From Solirubrobacteraceae bacterium (GTDB lineage: Bacteria > Actinomycetota > Thermoleophilia > Solirubrobacterales > Solirubrobacteraceae), in NCBI GenBank assembly GCA_030447275.1, contig JAUJPF010000011.1:18254-82253 (forward strand): a DNA stretch of 64,000 nt, written 5' to 3'. Of this stretch, positions 16,819 through 25,650 are shown in pieces (the first letter of the stretch is position 1; every line of letters starts with the position of its first letter). Position numbers and translations under genes: made by a program. Under the pieces are notes generated by a model. That model was given only the letters and a program-made list of their open reading frames with translations, did not search any database and was not told the DNA's origin.

Positions 16819-18072
16819 TCACCACACGGTCCCGAACACGAGCTCGACGACGAGCGTCTGCGCCGCCAGCAGCGCGAGGACGAGCGGGAGGCGGCGCGGG
16901 GGGAGGACGGCGGCCGCCGCGACGCAGGCGAGCGGCACGTACATGAGCCAGATGCGCTCGGTCTCGGCCTTGGTGAAGCCGCCCACCGCGCTCACGACGA
17001 TGACCGCCGCGAGCGCGACCGCCGCCGACCGGCCCGCTCCGAGCGCGGACGCGGCGTACCACGCGATCGGCAGGCCGAGGAAGGCGAGGAACGCGGCGGG
17101 CGAGCCGAAGACCCAGAAATCGTACGGCCGCAGCCGCGCGACCGAGCTGCGGTAGGCGTCCTCGGTGGTGCGGACGACCTCGGGCAGCTCGAAGCCGGTC
17201 AGCGCGTAGAGCGCGGCGTAGAACGCGAGCAGCGCGACCGCGCACGCGGCGGCGAGCCGCAGCGCCGCGGGCGCGCCGTCGTCGCGCAGGCGCACGAGCG
17301 CGCCCCAGGCCCCGATCGCGAGCAGCGCGTAGGAGAAGAAGCTCGCGACCGCCAGGGCTGCCGCGCCGGCGAGCGGCCGGGCGAGGAGCAGGAGCGCGGC
17401 GCCGGCGCCCAACGCCGCGAACGCCGCGTCGGCCGAGGTCACGCCGTAGAGCGTCGTCGCCGGCGCGAAGGCGGCGAGGACCCCGGCCACCCGCGCGCGC
17501 TCCTCGTCGAGCAGCCGCCGCGCGAGTGCGTACGTCAGCGGTACGGCGAGGACCCCCGCGCCGATGAGCAGCGCCGCGGCCGCCTCGGGCGTGTCGATCC
17601 CGAGCCAGTGCAGCGTGAGGAGCAGGCCGGGCGGGTGGCCGGCCGCGTGCGGCGGCAGCGCGGGCACGAGCTCCGCGAAGCGATCGAGGAACCACGTCGC
17701 GCCGTCGCGCAGCGCGGCGAGCGCGGCCAGGTACTCGTTCTTGGCCTCGAACGACTCGTCGAACGGCGCGTCCCACGCGCCGGGGCCGGAGCGCGCGGCG
17801 CCGACCGCCAGGCGCAGGACGAGCGCGAGGCCGAGCAGCGCGGCCGCGAAGCCCGCCGGCCGCAGCACGCGCAGCCTCGGCACCAGCGCCAGCCCGCCGG
17901 CGAGCAGGACCGCCGCGAGCGGCGCCCAGCCGATCGTCGCCTCGGGGTCGACGGCGAAGAGCAGCGGCGGCAGCGGCGTCCCGAGCCGCTCGCCGCGCGC
18001 GTCGAGGACGAGGCCGGCCGCGAACGTCGCGGCGACGAACGCCATCGTCAGCGGAGGGAGCGCCCGGCGCAC
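16819..18072 (-). CDS. Polytopic membrane protein, GT-C glycosyltransferase-like
   Basis: The 417-residue protein has around ten hydrophobic segments. An extracytoplasmic-loop-like motif AAGHPPGLLLTLHWLG (about 140-155) matches the HPPG pattern seen in lipid-linked-sugar GT-C transferases, and a late KAETERIWLMYVP motif resembles ends of actinobacterial mannosyltransferase-like proteins. It would act at the outer face of the membrane with a polyprenyl-phosphate sugar donor. The acidic catalytic loop after the first helix is not obvious, so the activity is an inference. It is divergent from the lipoprotein at 18106. Confidence 0.68.
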   Translation of the reverse strand: MRRALPPLTMAFVAATFAAGLVLDARGERLGTPLPPLLFAVDPEATIGWAPLAAVLLAGGLALVPRLRVLRPAGFAAALLGLALVLRLAVGAARSGPGAWDAPFDESFEAKNEYLAALAALRDGATWFLDRFAELVPALPPHAAGHPPGLLLTLHWLGIDTPEAAAALLIGAGVLAVPLTYALARRLLDEERARVAGVLAAFAPATTLYGVTSADAAFAALGAGAALLLLARPLAGAAALAVASFFSYALLAIGAWGALVRLRDDGAPAALRLAAACAVALLAFYAALYALTGFELPEVVRTTEDAYRSSVARLRPYDFWVFGSPAAFLAFLGLPIAWYAASALGAGRSAAVALAAVIVVSAVGGFTKAETERIWLMYVPLACVAAAAVLPPRRLPLVLALLAAQTLVVELVFGTVW

Positions 18073-18105
18073 GGCCGCGCAGTCTGACGGTCAGACTGCG
18101 GCGGG

Positions 18106-19119
18106 ATGAGCGAGAGCACGCGCCGAGCCCTCCTCGCGGTCCTCGCCGCCGCGGCGCTGCTCGCCGCCTGCGGCTCGGAGGACGACCTCCGCGAGTTCCC
18201 GCCGGCCGCCGAGCCGGCGCGCTCGCCCGAGCCGTCGCGACCGCCCGAGGGAACCGTCGTCCGCGTGGGCGGCCGGCCGGAGGGCGTGGCGGCGGACGCG
18301 AGGACCGGCCTCGTCGCCGTCGCGGTCACCGACCCCGACGAGGTCGCGCTCGTCGACCACCGCGACGGGCGCGTCGTGCGCCGCGTCACCCTGCCGGGCG
18401 CCGCGCGCCACATCCGCCTCGCCGCGCCAGGCGGCCCCGTCCTCGTGCCGGTCGAGAGCGCCGACCGGCTCGTGCAGGTGCCGCTGCGGCGGAAACGCAC
18501 GACGGGTGGCCCCATCACCGCACGCGTCGGCGACGGCCCCCACGACGCCGACGCCGCCGGCGGCCGTGTCCTCGTCGCCGACGAGTTCGGCAGCACGCTG
18601 TCGATCGTCGACGGCGACCGGACGGTCGACCGGGTGCGGACGCCGCTCCAGCCGGGAGGGCTCGCCGCGATCCCCGACGGCCCGGTGGCGCTCGTCGCGG
18701 TCCGCGAGCGGGTGCTCGCCCTCTTCGACGCGAACGGCCGCCGCCTCGCCGAGCAGCCCGCGGGCGTCGGGCCGACGCACGTCGAGGCCGGCGCGGGCGG
18801 GCGCGTCTACGTCGCCGACACCGCGGGCGACGCGATCCTCCTCTTCCGCACCCGCCCGCGGCTCGAGCTCGTGCGCCGCGTCGCTCTTCCCGGCGCGCCC
18901 TACGGCATGACGATCGACCGCACGCGCGGGCGCCTGTGGGTGACGCTCACCGCGCGCAACGAGGTGGTGTGGCTGCCCGCGAACGGCGCGCCGCGCCCGG
19001 TCGAGCGCTACGCGACGGTGCGCCAGCCGAACTCGATCGGCGTGCACGAGCCGACCGGCCGCGTCTTCGTCGCGAGCCGCACCGACGGGACGCTCCAGCT
19101 CCTCGACCCGCGGCGCTAG
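18106..19119 (+). CDS. Lipoprotein with YncE-like beta-propeller repeats
   Basis: A 337-residue protein with a lipoprotein signal peptide: basic start, hydrophobic core and lipobox LLAAC with the cysteine near residue 23. A Pro/Glu-rich linker follows, then 40-50-residue repeats (GGRPEGVAADARTGLVAVAV, GRVYVADTAGDAILLF, GRVFVASRTDGTLQLL) typical of YVTN/YncE or NHL-like propellers. Such proteins are usually exported binding or scaffold proteins. No catalytic residues are evident. Its stop overlaps that of the convergent methyltransferase. Confidence 0.78.
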   Translation: MSESTRRALLAVLAAAALLAACGSEDDLREFPPAAEPARSPEPSRPPEGTVVRVGGRPEGVAADARTGLVAVAVTDPDEVALVDHRDGRVVRRVTLPGAARHIRLAAPGGPVLVPVESADRLVQVPLRRKRTTGGPITARVGDGPHDADAAGGRVLVADEFGSTLSIVDGDRTVDRVRTPLQPGGLAAIPDGPVALVAVRERVLALFDANGRRLAEQPAGVGPTHVEAGAGGRVYVADTAGDAILLFRTRPRLELVRRVALPGAPYGMTIDRTRGRLWVTLTARNEVVWLPANGAPRPVERYATVRQPNSIGVHEPTGRVFVASRTDGTLQLLDPRR

Positions 19120-19775
19120 CCGCGCCCGAGCTCGGCGAACCATCGCCCGCCGTCGGCCCACGTCTCGCGCAGCGCCAGCTCGCCCGTGACCGACCCGAGG
19201 CCGTCGGCGCCGACCCACGCCCACGGGAACGGCGCGCCGAGCCGGCCGCCGCACTCCAGCCGCACCAGCTCCGCGCGCGTGGGCGCGCCCGGCGGGTCGA
19301 CCTCGACGAGGATCCGCCCGTCCGTCGCGAGCTGCGTCGCGACGCGCCGCAGCAGCGCGGCCGGGTCGCCGCCGATCCCGACGTTGCCGTCGAGCAGGAG
19401 CGCCGTGCGCCACCGCCCGCGCCCGGGGAGCGCGGCGAACACCGAGCCCTCGACGGCCGGCGCGCCGCGGTCACGCGCGAGCCGCACCGCGGCCGACGAG
19501 ACGTCGACGCCGAGCGCCGGCACGCCGCGTCCGTGCAGCGCGAGGACGTGCCTCCCCGGGCCGCAGCCGACGTCGAGCACCGGTCCCCGGGCGCGGTCGA
19601 GAACGCGCTCTTCGGCAGGCGAGGGCGGGCCCAGCCAGCGTCCGAGGGGCAGTCGGACCGAAGCTCCACCCGCGAGCCGCGCGCGCAGCGGAGGGGCATC
19701 ATCCGAGAGGCCGCGCTCGTAGGGCGCGAGCGCCGCGGTCATCCAGTCGGGGGCCTCGGTGCGAATGACCATCAT
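19116..19775 (-). CDS. Class I SAM-dependent methyltransferase
   Basis: About 219 residues from ATG 19775 (a second ATG is adjacent). The SAM-binding motif VLDVGCGPGRHVLALHGRG lies near residue 68, followed by an acidic residue in ALGVDVSSAAVRLAR and a motif-IV-like LLLDGNVGIGG. The substrate is not evident. Upstream codons in frame lie antisense to the molybdoenzyme gene and are not family-like, so the later start is chosen. This start overlaps that of the divergent oxidoreductase by a couple of bases, which implies leaderless or internal promoters. Confidence 0.78.
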   Translation of the reverse strand: MMVIRTEAPDWMTAALAPYERGLSDDAPPLRARLAGGASVRLPLGRWLGPPSPAEERVLDRARGPVLDVGCGPGRHVLALHGRGVPALGVDVSSAAVRLARDRGAPAVEGSVFAALPGRGRWRTALLLDGNVGIGGDPAALLRRVATQLATDGRILVEVDPPGAPTRAELVRLECGGRLGAPFPWAWVGADGLGSVTGELALRETWADGGRWFAELGRG

Positions 19776-21000
19776 GCGCCTCTTCCCGGCCAAGCCACCT
19801 CCTGGACCATTCCGGGAAGCGTTCTGGCGCAGTCCCATTCGCGGGACGTGGCTCTCGTCGGTGCTGAGCGCCGCGCTGCTGCCGCTCGTCGCGATCACCT
19901 CGTTCACGGGCTTCGCGTCGCACGTCTCCTACGAGTCCGAGCTGGGGCGCAACGAGACGTTCGCGCGCGACCCGGTGACGCGGCTGCTCGACGACACGTT
20001 CGGCTGGCCCGCCGCGGACTGGCTCTTCGCCGTGAACCAGGGCCTGCACGTCATCTGCGGCCTGCTGCTCTTCCCCGCCCTGCTGGCGAAGCTCTGGTCG
20101 GTCATCCCGAAGCTCTTCGAGTGGCCGCCGGTGCGCAACGCCGCGCACGCGCTCGAGCGGGCCGGTCTCGCGCTGCTCGTCGGCGGCAGCCTCTTCGTGC
20201 TCGCCACCGGGATCATCAACCTGCAGTACTGGTACCCGTGGAACTTCGCGTTCGTCCCGGCGCACTACTACGGCGCGATCGTGTTCCTCGCCGGGCTCGC
20301 GGTGCACGTCGCGGGCAAGATCGGCGTCGTTCGGAAGACGCTGCGCGAGGAGGGCGTGAAGGCGCCGCTGCGCGAGGCCGCGCCGGCCGGCGGGACGATC
20401 TCCCGCCGCGGGGCGCTCGCCGTCGTCGGCGGCGGCTCGCTGCTGCTCGGCCTCCAGGGACTCGGGCAGGTGGTGGGCGGCCCGCTGCGCAACCTGTCGC
20501 TTCTCTCCCCGCGCGGCGAGGGCTCGGCGCCGTCGACCGGGGACGCCGCCAACGACTTCCAGATCAACAAGACCGCCCGCCGCGCCCGGGTCACCCCGGA
20601 GATGGTGGGCCCGTCGTACCGCCTGAAGGTCAACGACCAGACGTTCTCCCGCGACGACCTGCTGGCGATGGCGCAGACGAGCGCGACGCTCCCGATCGCC
20701 TGCGTCGAGGGCTGGACGGCGACGCGCCGCTGGACCGGCGTGCGGCTGAAGGACCTCGCGAAGCTCGCCGGCATCGACGAGCCGGGCGAGCTCTACGTCG
20801 AGTCGCTCCAGCCCAGCGGCGGATTTCGCCAGGTCACGCTGAACGGCGCGCAGGCGCGCGACGACCGCTCGCTGCTCGCGCTGAAGGTCGAGGGTGTCGA
20901 CCTGTCGATGGACCACGGCTACCCGGCGCGGCTGATCATCCCCGGCGCCCCCGGCGTCCACAACACGAAGTGGGTCGCGAAGATCGAGGTGCGCGCATGA
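19774..21000 (+). CDS. Cytochrome-b-like membrane domain fused to sulfite-oxidase-type molybdopterin domain
   Basis: About 408 residues from ATG 19774 (GTG 19759 and ATG 19765 are alternatives). The N-terminal half has four hydrophobic helices with histidines in LFAVNQGLHVICGL and GLAVHVAGK, consistent with b-haem ligation. A linker carries SRRGALAVVGGG, a twin-arginine-like element. The C-terminal half (about 230-405) is an Oxidored_molyb/SUOX-like domain with the likely molybdenum-ligand cysteine in PIACVEGWTATRRWTGV and the typical end HNTKWVAKIEV. Such proteins probably couple a periplasmic-face redox reaction to the quinone pool; the substrate is unknown. The stop overlaps the start of the next gene. 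Confidence 0.8.
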   Translation: MRLFPAKPPPGPFREAFWRSPIRGTWLSSVLSAALLPLVAITSFTGFASHVSYESELGRNETFARDPVTRLLDDTFGWPAADWLFAVNQGLHVICGLLLFPALLAKLWSVIPKLFEWPPVRNAAHALERAGLALLVGGSLFVLATGIINLQYWYPWNFAFVPAHYYGAIVFLAGLAVHVAGKIGVVRKTLREEGVKAPLREAAPAGGTISRRGALAVVGGGSLLLGLQGLGQVVGGPLRNLSLLSPRGEGSAPSTGDAANDFQINKTARRARVTPEMVGPSYRLKVNDQTFSRDDLLAMAQTSATLPIACVEGWTATRRWTGVRLKDLAKLAGIDEPGELYVESLQPSGGFRQVTLNGAQARDDRSLLALKVEGVDLSMDHGYPARLIIPGAPGVHNTKWVAKIEVRA

Positions 21001-21500
21001 GCACGACGCAGCAGGGCCCGCCGCCCGAGCACGAGCGCAAGGGCCGCTTCGCGCAGCGCTACGGCGAGAGCCCGCTCCACCTCGTCGGCTTCGCGCTGAC
21101 GTTCGCGGTCGCGGGGTGGGCCGCGCTCCAGCTCGCCGACCTGCGCAACGCGTTCACGATCCTCGTCTGGTTCGCCGGCGCGATCCTGCTGCACGACCTC
21201 GTGCTCTATCCGGCGTACACCGCGCTCGACCGCGCGCTCCAGGGCGCGCCGTTCGGCATCAACTACGTCCGCGTGCCGGCCATGCTCAGCGGCCTGCTCT
21301 TCCTCGTCTGGTTCCCGCTCATCCTCGAGCGCTCCCCGGGCCTGTACCGCAGCGTCACCGGCGTCGAACCGCCCGACTACCTCGCGCGCTGGCTGCTCAT
21401 CACCGCCGCGCTGTTCGTGGGCTCGCTCGTCGTCGCGGCGCTACGCCGCGCGCGGCAGCCGCGCGCCGGGCGGGCTGCCCGCGCCGAAGACGGCGTCTAG
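20997..21500 (+). CDS. Four-helix membrane protein coupled to the molybdoenzyme
   Basis: A 167-residue protein with hydrophobic segments at about 30-48, 55-75, 96-116 and 136-155 and a short charged N-terminus. Its ATG overlaps the TGA of the molybdopterin oxidoreductase (ATGA), so translation is almost certainly coupled and the protein may be a subunit or assembly partner. I recognise no domain. The last 20 codons overlap an open frame on the opposite strand. Confidence 0.7.
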   Translation: MSTTQQGPPPEHERKGRFAQRYGESPLHLVGFALTFAVAGWAALQLADLRNAFTILVWFAGAILLHDLVLYPAYTALDRALQGAPFGINYVRVPAMLSGLLFLVWFPLILERSPGLYRSVTGVEPPDYLARWLLITAALFVGSLVVAALRRARQPRAGRAARAEDGV

Positions 21501-21737
21501 GACCGGATCGTCGGCGCCGACTCCGAGCCGGGCCGCGACCTCGTCGCGGGCGAGCCCGGCGACGCCGAGCTCGAGCGCGGTGAGCAGCTCCGGCTCCGCG
21601 CGCGTGGGCGGGACGACGCGGCGGGGCGCGACGAGCGCGGCGTCGTGCTCGAGCTCGCCGAGCCGCGCGGAGACCTCGCGCTCGACGGCGGCGAGGATCG
21701 CCCGTGCCCGGGGAGAGAGGCTGCCTCCCGCCGCCAC
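21441..21737 (-). CDS. Small protein of unknown function
   Basis: A 98-residue frame starting at GTG 21737. The middle reads LSPRARAILAAVEREVSARLGELE and the end LLTALELGVAGLARDEVAARLGVG, which could form a helix-turn-helix-like bundle. The protein is not recognised. It overlaps the end of the membrane protein gene by 60 bp on the other strand, which lowers confidence. Its start faces a tiny membrane-peptide frame at 21753. Confidence 0.45.
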   Translation of the reverse strand: MAAGGSLSPRARAILAAVEREVSARLGELEHDAALVAPRRVVPPTRAEPELLTALELGVAGLARDEVAARLGVGADDPVLDAVFGAGSPPGARLPRAA

Positions 21738-21752
21738 TAGACTCGCCGCTCC

Positions 21753-21839
21753 GTGAACCCGCTCTGGCTCTGGGTGCAGGCCGCCATCGTCCTCTTCGTG
21801 GTCGTGGGCATGGTCATCGCTGTCGTGCGACTCGTCTGA
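21753..21839 (+). CDS. 28-residue single-helix membrane peptide
   Basis: GTG 21753 opens a 28-codon frame: a short start (NPLWLWVQ), one strongly hydrophobic helix of about 18 residues rich in Val/Ile/Phe, and a positively charged end. The composition is unlike random GC-rich DNA, which normally yields Arg/Ala/Pro-rich translations. No partner gene is evident. The 234 bp from its stop to the UspA start hold no convincing gene. Confidence 0.4.
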   Translation: MNPLWLWVQAAIVLFVVVGMVIAVVRLV

Positions 21840-22073
21840 GGAGCCCGCGGCGGCGCCTGGGGACGGGCGGCGGCGCCGGGGACTCGGAGATGGGGCCACC
21901 CTCGAGGATCGCACGGGGGACGGACAGCGTCAGCCACGCGTGCAGCGACGCCTCGAACCCCGGGCGCCGCGGCGGGTTTCCGGCAGCACGAGCGTGTGGA
22001 GGTCGATCACAGCGCCGGAGGCTACCGGCGGTTAGAGTCCTCGTCCGGCCCGGCGCGAGCACAGAGGAGGACG

Positions 22074-22517
22074 ATGTTCGGTTCCATCGTGGTTGGTACG
22101 GACGGTTCTGAGACGGCGAACGAGGCGGTCCGCCAGGCGGTCGATCTGGCGAAGGCCGTCGGAGCGACGGTGAACCTGGTCAGCGCCTACGAGCCGGTGA
22201 CGGGGCAGCGCATCCGCGAGGAGCGCCAGCAGGCACCCGAGGACGTCCAGTGGTCGATCAACCCGCGGGAGGACGTCGACGCGAACCTCGCCGACGCCAA
22301 GGAGGTCGCCGAGGCGGCCGGCGTGACGGTCGAGCGGTTCGCGCGCCAGGGCGACCCGGCCGACGCGATCCTCGACGTCGCCGAGGAGACGAAGGCCGAC
22401 CTGATCATCGTCGGCAACAAGGGCATGACCGGCGCACGGCGGTTCCTGCTCGGCTCGGTGCCGAACAAGGTCTCGCACCACGCGCCGTGCAGCGTGCTGA
22501 TCATCCGGACGACGTAG
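22074..22517 (+). CDS. Universal stress protein, UspA family
   Basis: A single-domain 147-residue USP. The ATG at 22074 has a strong GAGGAGG ribosome site a few bases upstream, which decides the start over the longer open frame. The ATP-binding signature G-X2-G-X9-G-S is present at the end as GNKGMTGARRFLLGS. The N-terminal strand is SIVVGTDGSETAN. Family members are ATP-binding stress or dormancy proteins in the cytoplasm. It is convergent with the subtilase gene, with about 10 bp between the stops. Confidence 0.9.
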   Translation: MFGSIVVGTDGSETANEAVRQAVDLAKAVGATVNLVSAYEPVTGQRIREERQQAPEDVQWSINPREDVDANLADAKEVAEAAGVTVERFARQGDPADAILDVAEETKADLIIVGNKGMTGARRFLLGSVPNKVSHHAPCSVLIIRTT

Positions 22518-22527
22518 GGGCGGGCGG

Positions 22528-23817
22528 TCAGCGGCGACGGCGCGCGCGCAGTGCCGCCGGCGACCGCCGGTCCGTCGCCGCGGCGGCGTCGACCAGGCCC
22601 GCGCCGTAGCGCGTGTCCGTGCCCTGCGGCCCGAGGTCGCGCGCGGTCGCCTTCAGGTGCGCGACGAGCTGCTCGGGCGTCGGCTTGGGGCCGAGCGCGC
22701 GGGTGGCCAGCACGAGGGCGGCGGTCGCGGTGACGTGCGGCGCCGCCATCGACGTGCCCTCGTAGGTGGAGGGCAGGCCGAAGCGCCGGACGGAGGCGCC
22801 GTCGAACGTGAGCTGGAGGATCGAGCGGCCCGGCGTGAGGTCGGGACGGCAGTTCGGGTCGTGCTCGAGCGCGTCGGTCCCGCCGCCCGGCGCGACGACG
22901 TCGAGGCCGCGGCCGAGGTTCGAGAAGTCCGACAGGCACCCGTGTTCGGTCGTGGCGCCGACGCTCATCACGTAGGTCGAGCGGGCGGGGAAGGCGAGCA
23001 TGCGGTCGCCCTCGTTGCCGGCGGCACCCACCACGAGCACGCCGCGCCTGCGCGCGAAGGCGAGCGCGTCGAGCAGCGAGGGGATCTCCTTCGCGCTGAC
23101 GTCGGTGCCGAACTCCAGCGAGAGGTTGACGAGGTCGGCGCCGCGCCTCACCGCGTAGCGGACTGCCTCGGCGATCGTGGCCGCGTCGCCCTCGCCGCGA
23201 GAGTCGAGGACGCGCACCGGCATGATCGACGCGCCGTACGCGAGCCCGGTCAGGCCGACGTGGTTGTTCGTCGACTCGCCGATCGTGCCGGCGACGTGGG
23301 TGCCGTGGCCGTTCTCGTCGTTCGGGTACGGGTCGTCGTCGACGAAGTCGTGGCCCTGGACGAAGCGCGTCTGAGCGAAGTCGGGCGACTGGCGGAAGCG
23401 GCCGCGGTCCGCGTAGGCGACGCCGCTGTCGAGCACGGCGACCGTGACGCCGCGGCCGCCCGGCGCGCCGGCGTCGATCGCGTGCTGCCAGGCGACGGGC
23501 GCGTTGACGCCGAAGGCCTCGAGGAAGTTCCACTGGATCGCCTGCCAGCCGCGGCCGCGGCCGGGGTCGTTCGGGACGAACGCGGCGGCGCGGGCGACCG
23601 GGTTCGGGGCGGCGTACTGGACGCCCGGCGAGCGCCGCAGCGCCCGGATCGCGCTCGCGACGTCGTCGACGCGCTCGACGGTGGGCGCGCGACCCTCGCG
23701 CTTGACGACCACCTCGTCTGGCACGATGGCCGTCTCGGCCGCGCCGGCCGGCGCCGCGAGCAGCAGCGTGGCCACGAGTGCGGCGAGGGTGGCGATATGG
23801 CGGCAGGGGCGGTTCAT
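22528..23817 (-). CDS. Secreted subtilisin-like serine protease (S8 family)
   Basis: The 429-residue preproprotein has a signal peptide ending near PAGAAE (about 27), a short inhibitor-like propeptide (about 30-75, with EVVVKREG and VQYAAPNPVAR) and a peptidase S8 domain. Catalytic residues are D130 in VLDSGV, H171 in NGHGTHVAGT and S356 in GTSMAAPH; the oxyanion asparagine N268 lies in GAAGNEG. It is predicted to be exported and self-processed. The C-terminus is a short arginine-rich tail. Role: extracellular protein degradation or processing. Confidence 0.92.
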   Translation of the reverse strand: MNRPCRHIATLAALVATLLLAAPAGAAETAIVPDEVVVKREGRAPTVERVDDVASAIRALRRSPGVQYAAPNPVARAAAFVPNDPGRGRGWQAIQWNFLEAFGVNAPVAWQHAIDAGAPGGRGVTVAVLDSGVAYADRGRFRQSPDFAQTRFVQGHDFVDDDPYPNDENGHGTHVAGTIGESTNNHVGLTGLAYGASIMPVRVLDSRGEGDAATIAEAVRYAVRRGADLVNLSLEFGTDVSAKEIPSLLDALAFARRRGVLVVGAAGNEGDRMLAFPARSTYVMSVGATTEHGCLSDFSNLGRGLDVVAPGGGTDALEHDPNCRPDLTPGRSILQLTFDGASVRRFGLPSTYEGTSMAAPHVTATAALVLATRALGPKPTPEQLVAHLKATARDLGPQGTDTRYGAGLVDAAAATDRRSPAALRARRRR

Positions 23818-23870
23818 GGTCCGGGGCGCAGAGCCTCTAACGACCGTTGTCGGCCAAAGTTGCCGTTCCT

Positions 23871-24344
23871 ATGACCGCCGCGTCCAGGTTCTTCCCCCGC
23901 GACGAGTGGTACATGAGGCTCGCGCTGCGGGAAGCGGAGCGTGCGCTGGAGCACGACGACGTCCCGATCGGGGCCGTCGTGGTGCGCGACGGCGAGGTCA
24001 TCGGGGCCGGCCGCAACGAGCGCGAGCTGCGGTCGGACCCCATGGCGCACGCCGAGGTGCTCGCCCTCCGCGAGGCGGCGGCGAAGGTCGGATCGTGGCG
24101 CGTGCTCGACAGCGTCCTCTACGTGACGCTCGAACCGTGCGCGATGTGCGCGGGGGCGATCGTCCTCGCGCGCGTGCCGCGCGTCGTCTACGGGACGGTC
24201 GATCCCAAGGCGGGCGCGGCGGGCAGCGTCCTCGACGTCCTCGGCGAGCCGCGGCTCAACCACCGGCCCGAGGTCGCCGGCGGGCTGCTCGCCGACGAGT
24301 GCGCCGAGGTGCTGCGGACGTTCTTCCGCTCGCGGCGTCGTTAG
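23871..24344 (+). CDS. tadA: tRNA-specific adenosine deaminase TadA
   Basis: A 157-residue deaminase from ATG 23871 (TTG 23847 would add eight residues). The zinc and catalytic residues are H60 and E62 in MAHAEVLAL and C90/C93 in EPCAMCAGAI. TadA converts A34 to inosine in tRNA-Arg(ACG). The PIGAVVV strand and the VYGTVDPKAGAAGS region are typical. The length fits the family. It is divergent from the subtilase, with about 50 bp between starts. Confidence 0.92.
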   Translation: MTAASRFFPRDEWYMRLALREAERALEHDDVPIGAVVVRDGEVIGAGRNERELRSDPMAHAEVLALREAAAKVGSWRVLDSVLYVTLEPCAMCAGAIVLARVPRVVYGTVDPKAGAAGSVLDVLGEPRLNHRPEVAGGLLADECAEVLRTFFRSRRR

Positions 24345-24352
24345 CCGCGCTC

Positions 24353-24577
24353 CTACGAGCGGCGCGCGAAGGCCCGGGCGACGAACCGGGAGAACGCCGG
24401 CCGGCGCTCGACCTCCATCACCGCCTGGCGCTCGGCAGGCGCCGGCGGATAGTGGTCCAGCGCGCGCGCGACGCGCTGCGGGTCGTGGCCGAGGCTCTCG
24501 GCCCGTCTCAGGATGCGCTCGACCTCGTGATCCTCCGCGTGGTCGAAGCGCGGTCCGTCCTCCTGCCCCTGTGGCAT
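24353..24577 (-). CDS. Small hypothetical protein
   Basis: A 74-residue charged protein from ATG 24577. It contains HAEDHEVERILRRAESLG, then HDPQRVARALDHYPP and an arginine-rich end. I recognise no domain; the amphipathic helices could bind protein or nucleic acid. It ends 8 bp from the tadA stop, convergent. An ATG at 24682 would add 35 residues that look non-conserved. Confidence 0.5.
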   Translation of the reverse strand: MPQGQEDGPRFDHAEDHEVERILRRAESLGHDPQRVARALDHYPPAPAERQAVMEVERRPAFSRFVARAFARRS

Positions 24578-24724
24578 CTCGCCATCCCCTACGCGGCCGT
24601 CCCGACCGCTCGAGTCGTGGTGTGGAACTGACAGTAGCGGTGCGGGAGCGGCCACGCGCCGGTCTGTGATCCGATTGCGCACGCGGTGCGCAGGTACCCG
24701 GACACCATCAGACAGGGGTTTCGC

Positions 24725-24964
24725 GTGCCATCACTGCTCGCAGCCATAGGCGGAAGCTGGATCATCGTTGCCTTCGCCGTACTCATGCTGTTCGTCCTGG
24801 CCTACAGCTACTACTCGGTCAAGGGCAGTGGAATCGACGAGCACCCAAGCGACGGTCTCGACGGCGCCCCCGGTTCCGAAGCACCGAGCGACGCCGCCAA
24901 GGGTCGCGGCTCCGAGGGCGACTCCAGCGCCGGCGGCACGTTCTCCACGCACGGCACCGGCTAG
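24725..24964 (+). CDS. Small single-pass membrane protein
   Basis: A 79-residue protein from GTG 24725 with one transmembrane helix (about residues 10-28) ending in YSYYSVKGSGI and a long polar Ser/Gly/Asp tail outside or inside the membrane. The low-GC, non-Arg-rich coding stretch supports a real gene. The function is unknown. A longer frame from 24686 lacks a convincing start context. Confidence 0.55.
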   Translation: MPSLLAAIGGSWIIVAFAVLMLFVLAYSYYSVKGSGIDEHPSDGLDGAPGSEAPSDAAKGRGSEGDSSAGGTFSTHGTG

Positions 24965-24984
24965 CTGCGGGCACGGCGCGTCGC

Positions 24985-25650
24985 GCGCCGGGGCGCCCGG
25001 GCTGGGCGCGGTCCCGGGGGACTCGCCGCCCGCCGGCGGCTCGTCGCCCTCGAAGCGCAGCGAGTAGAAGCCGCCCACCTGGTCGGCCGCGAGGATGTGG
25101 CCGCGGTGGAAGACCATGTCCCAGATGCTCGAGCGCCCGCGCGTGCGCGGGACCGCCGTCGGCAGCGGGCTGTGCGGCCCCGCGATCGGACGCGCCTCGT
25201 CGAGAGGCAGATGCGGTCGCCGACCACCTGCTGGTCGTGCGGCGAGAACGTCAGGTTTGCCGGCGGCGGCGCGCCGGGTTGACCCACGTCGCCAGCAGCG
25301 CCCTCTCGGACCTCGCCTTCAGGTCCTGGTTCGTCGCGCCGGTTTCGGCGGGCATCGTCACGATGCGGCGGCCGTTGCGGTGCACGACGTCGGCGGTGTG
25401 CGCGTACCAGTCGTCGGTGCACTCCAGGGTGAGGTTCCAGTCGGCGACGTGCTTCGGCGCCGCGGGTCGCTCACAGTGGTAGACGACGAGCCCCTTGGAG
25501 TAACCGCCCGCGAGCTAGAGGTAGGTCTTCTTGTCGACCGGGTCGTTCTGGATGAACGTGTGCCCGGATGGCCGGACGCCGCGGTCACCGGGACGAGGGC
25601 GGTCATGCCGCGGCCCTCGTCGCCACTTCGGAGCCGGACCCCATGTGGAG
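24985..25650 (-). pseudogene. Remnant of an LVIVD-repeat-type secreted protein
   Basis: Pieces of one protein are spread over different reverse frames. From upstream to downstream they read GHTFIQNDPVDKKTYL followed by a TAG near 25515, YSKGLVVYHCERPAAPKHV and CTDDWYAHTADVVHRNGRR in one frame, LTFSPHDQQVVGDRICLS in another, and SSIWDMVFHRGHILAADQVG then GGFYSLRFEGDEPP in a third. Such segments match the repeats of secreted LVIVD/choice-of-anchor proteins, the family of the intact gene at 27074. At least two frameshifts and one stop separate the pieces. It lies just outside the tRNA-Ser integration site, so it may be an older island relic or part of the chromosome. Confidence 0.65.

Noticed and set aside
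21814..22062. Reverse frame reading LHAWLTLSVPRAILEGGP before the UspA gene
   Set aside because: The pattern is suggestive of a coding remnant but has no start, family or neighbour support.
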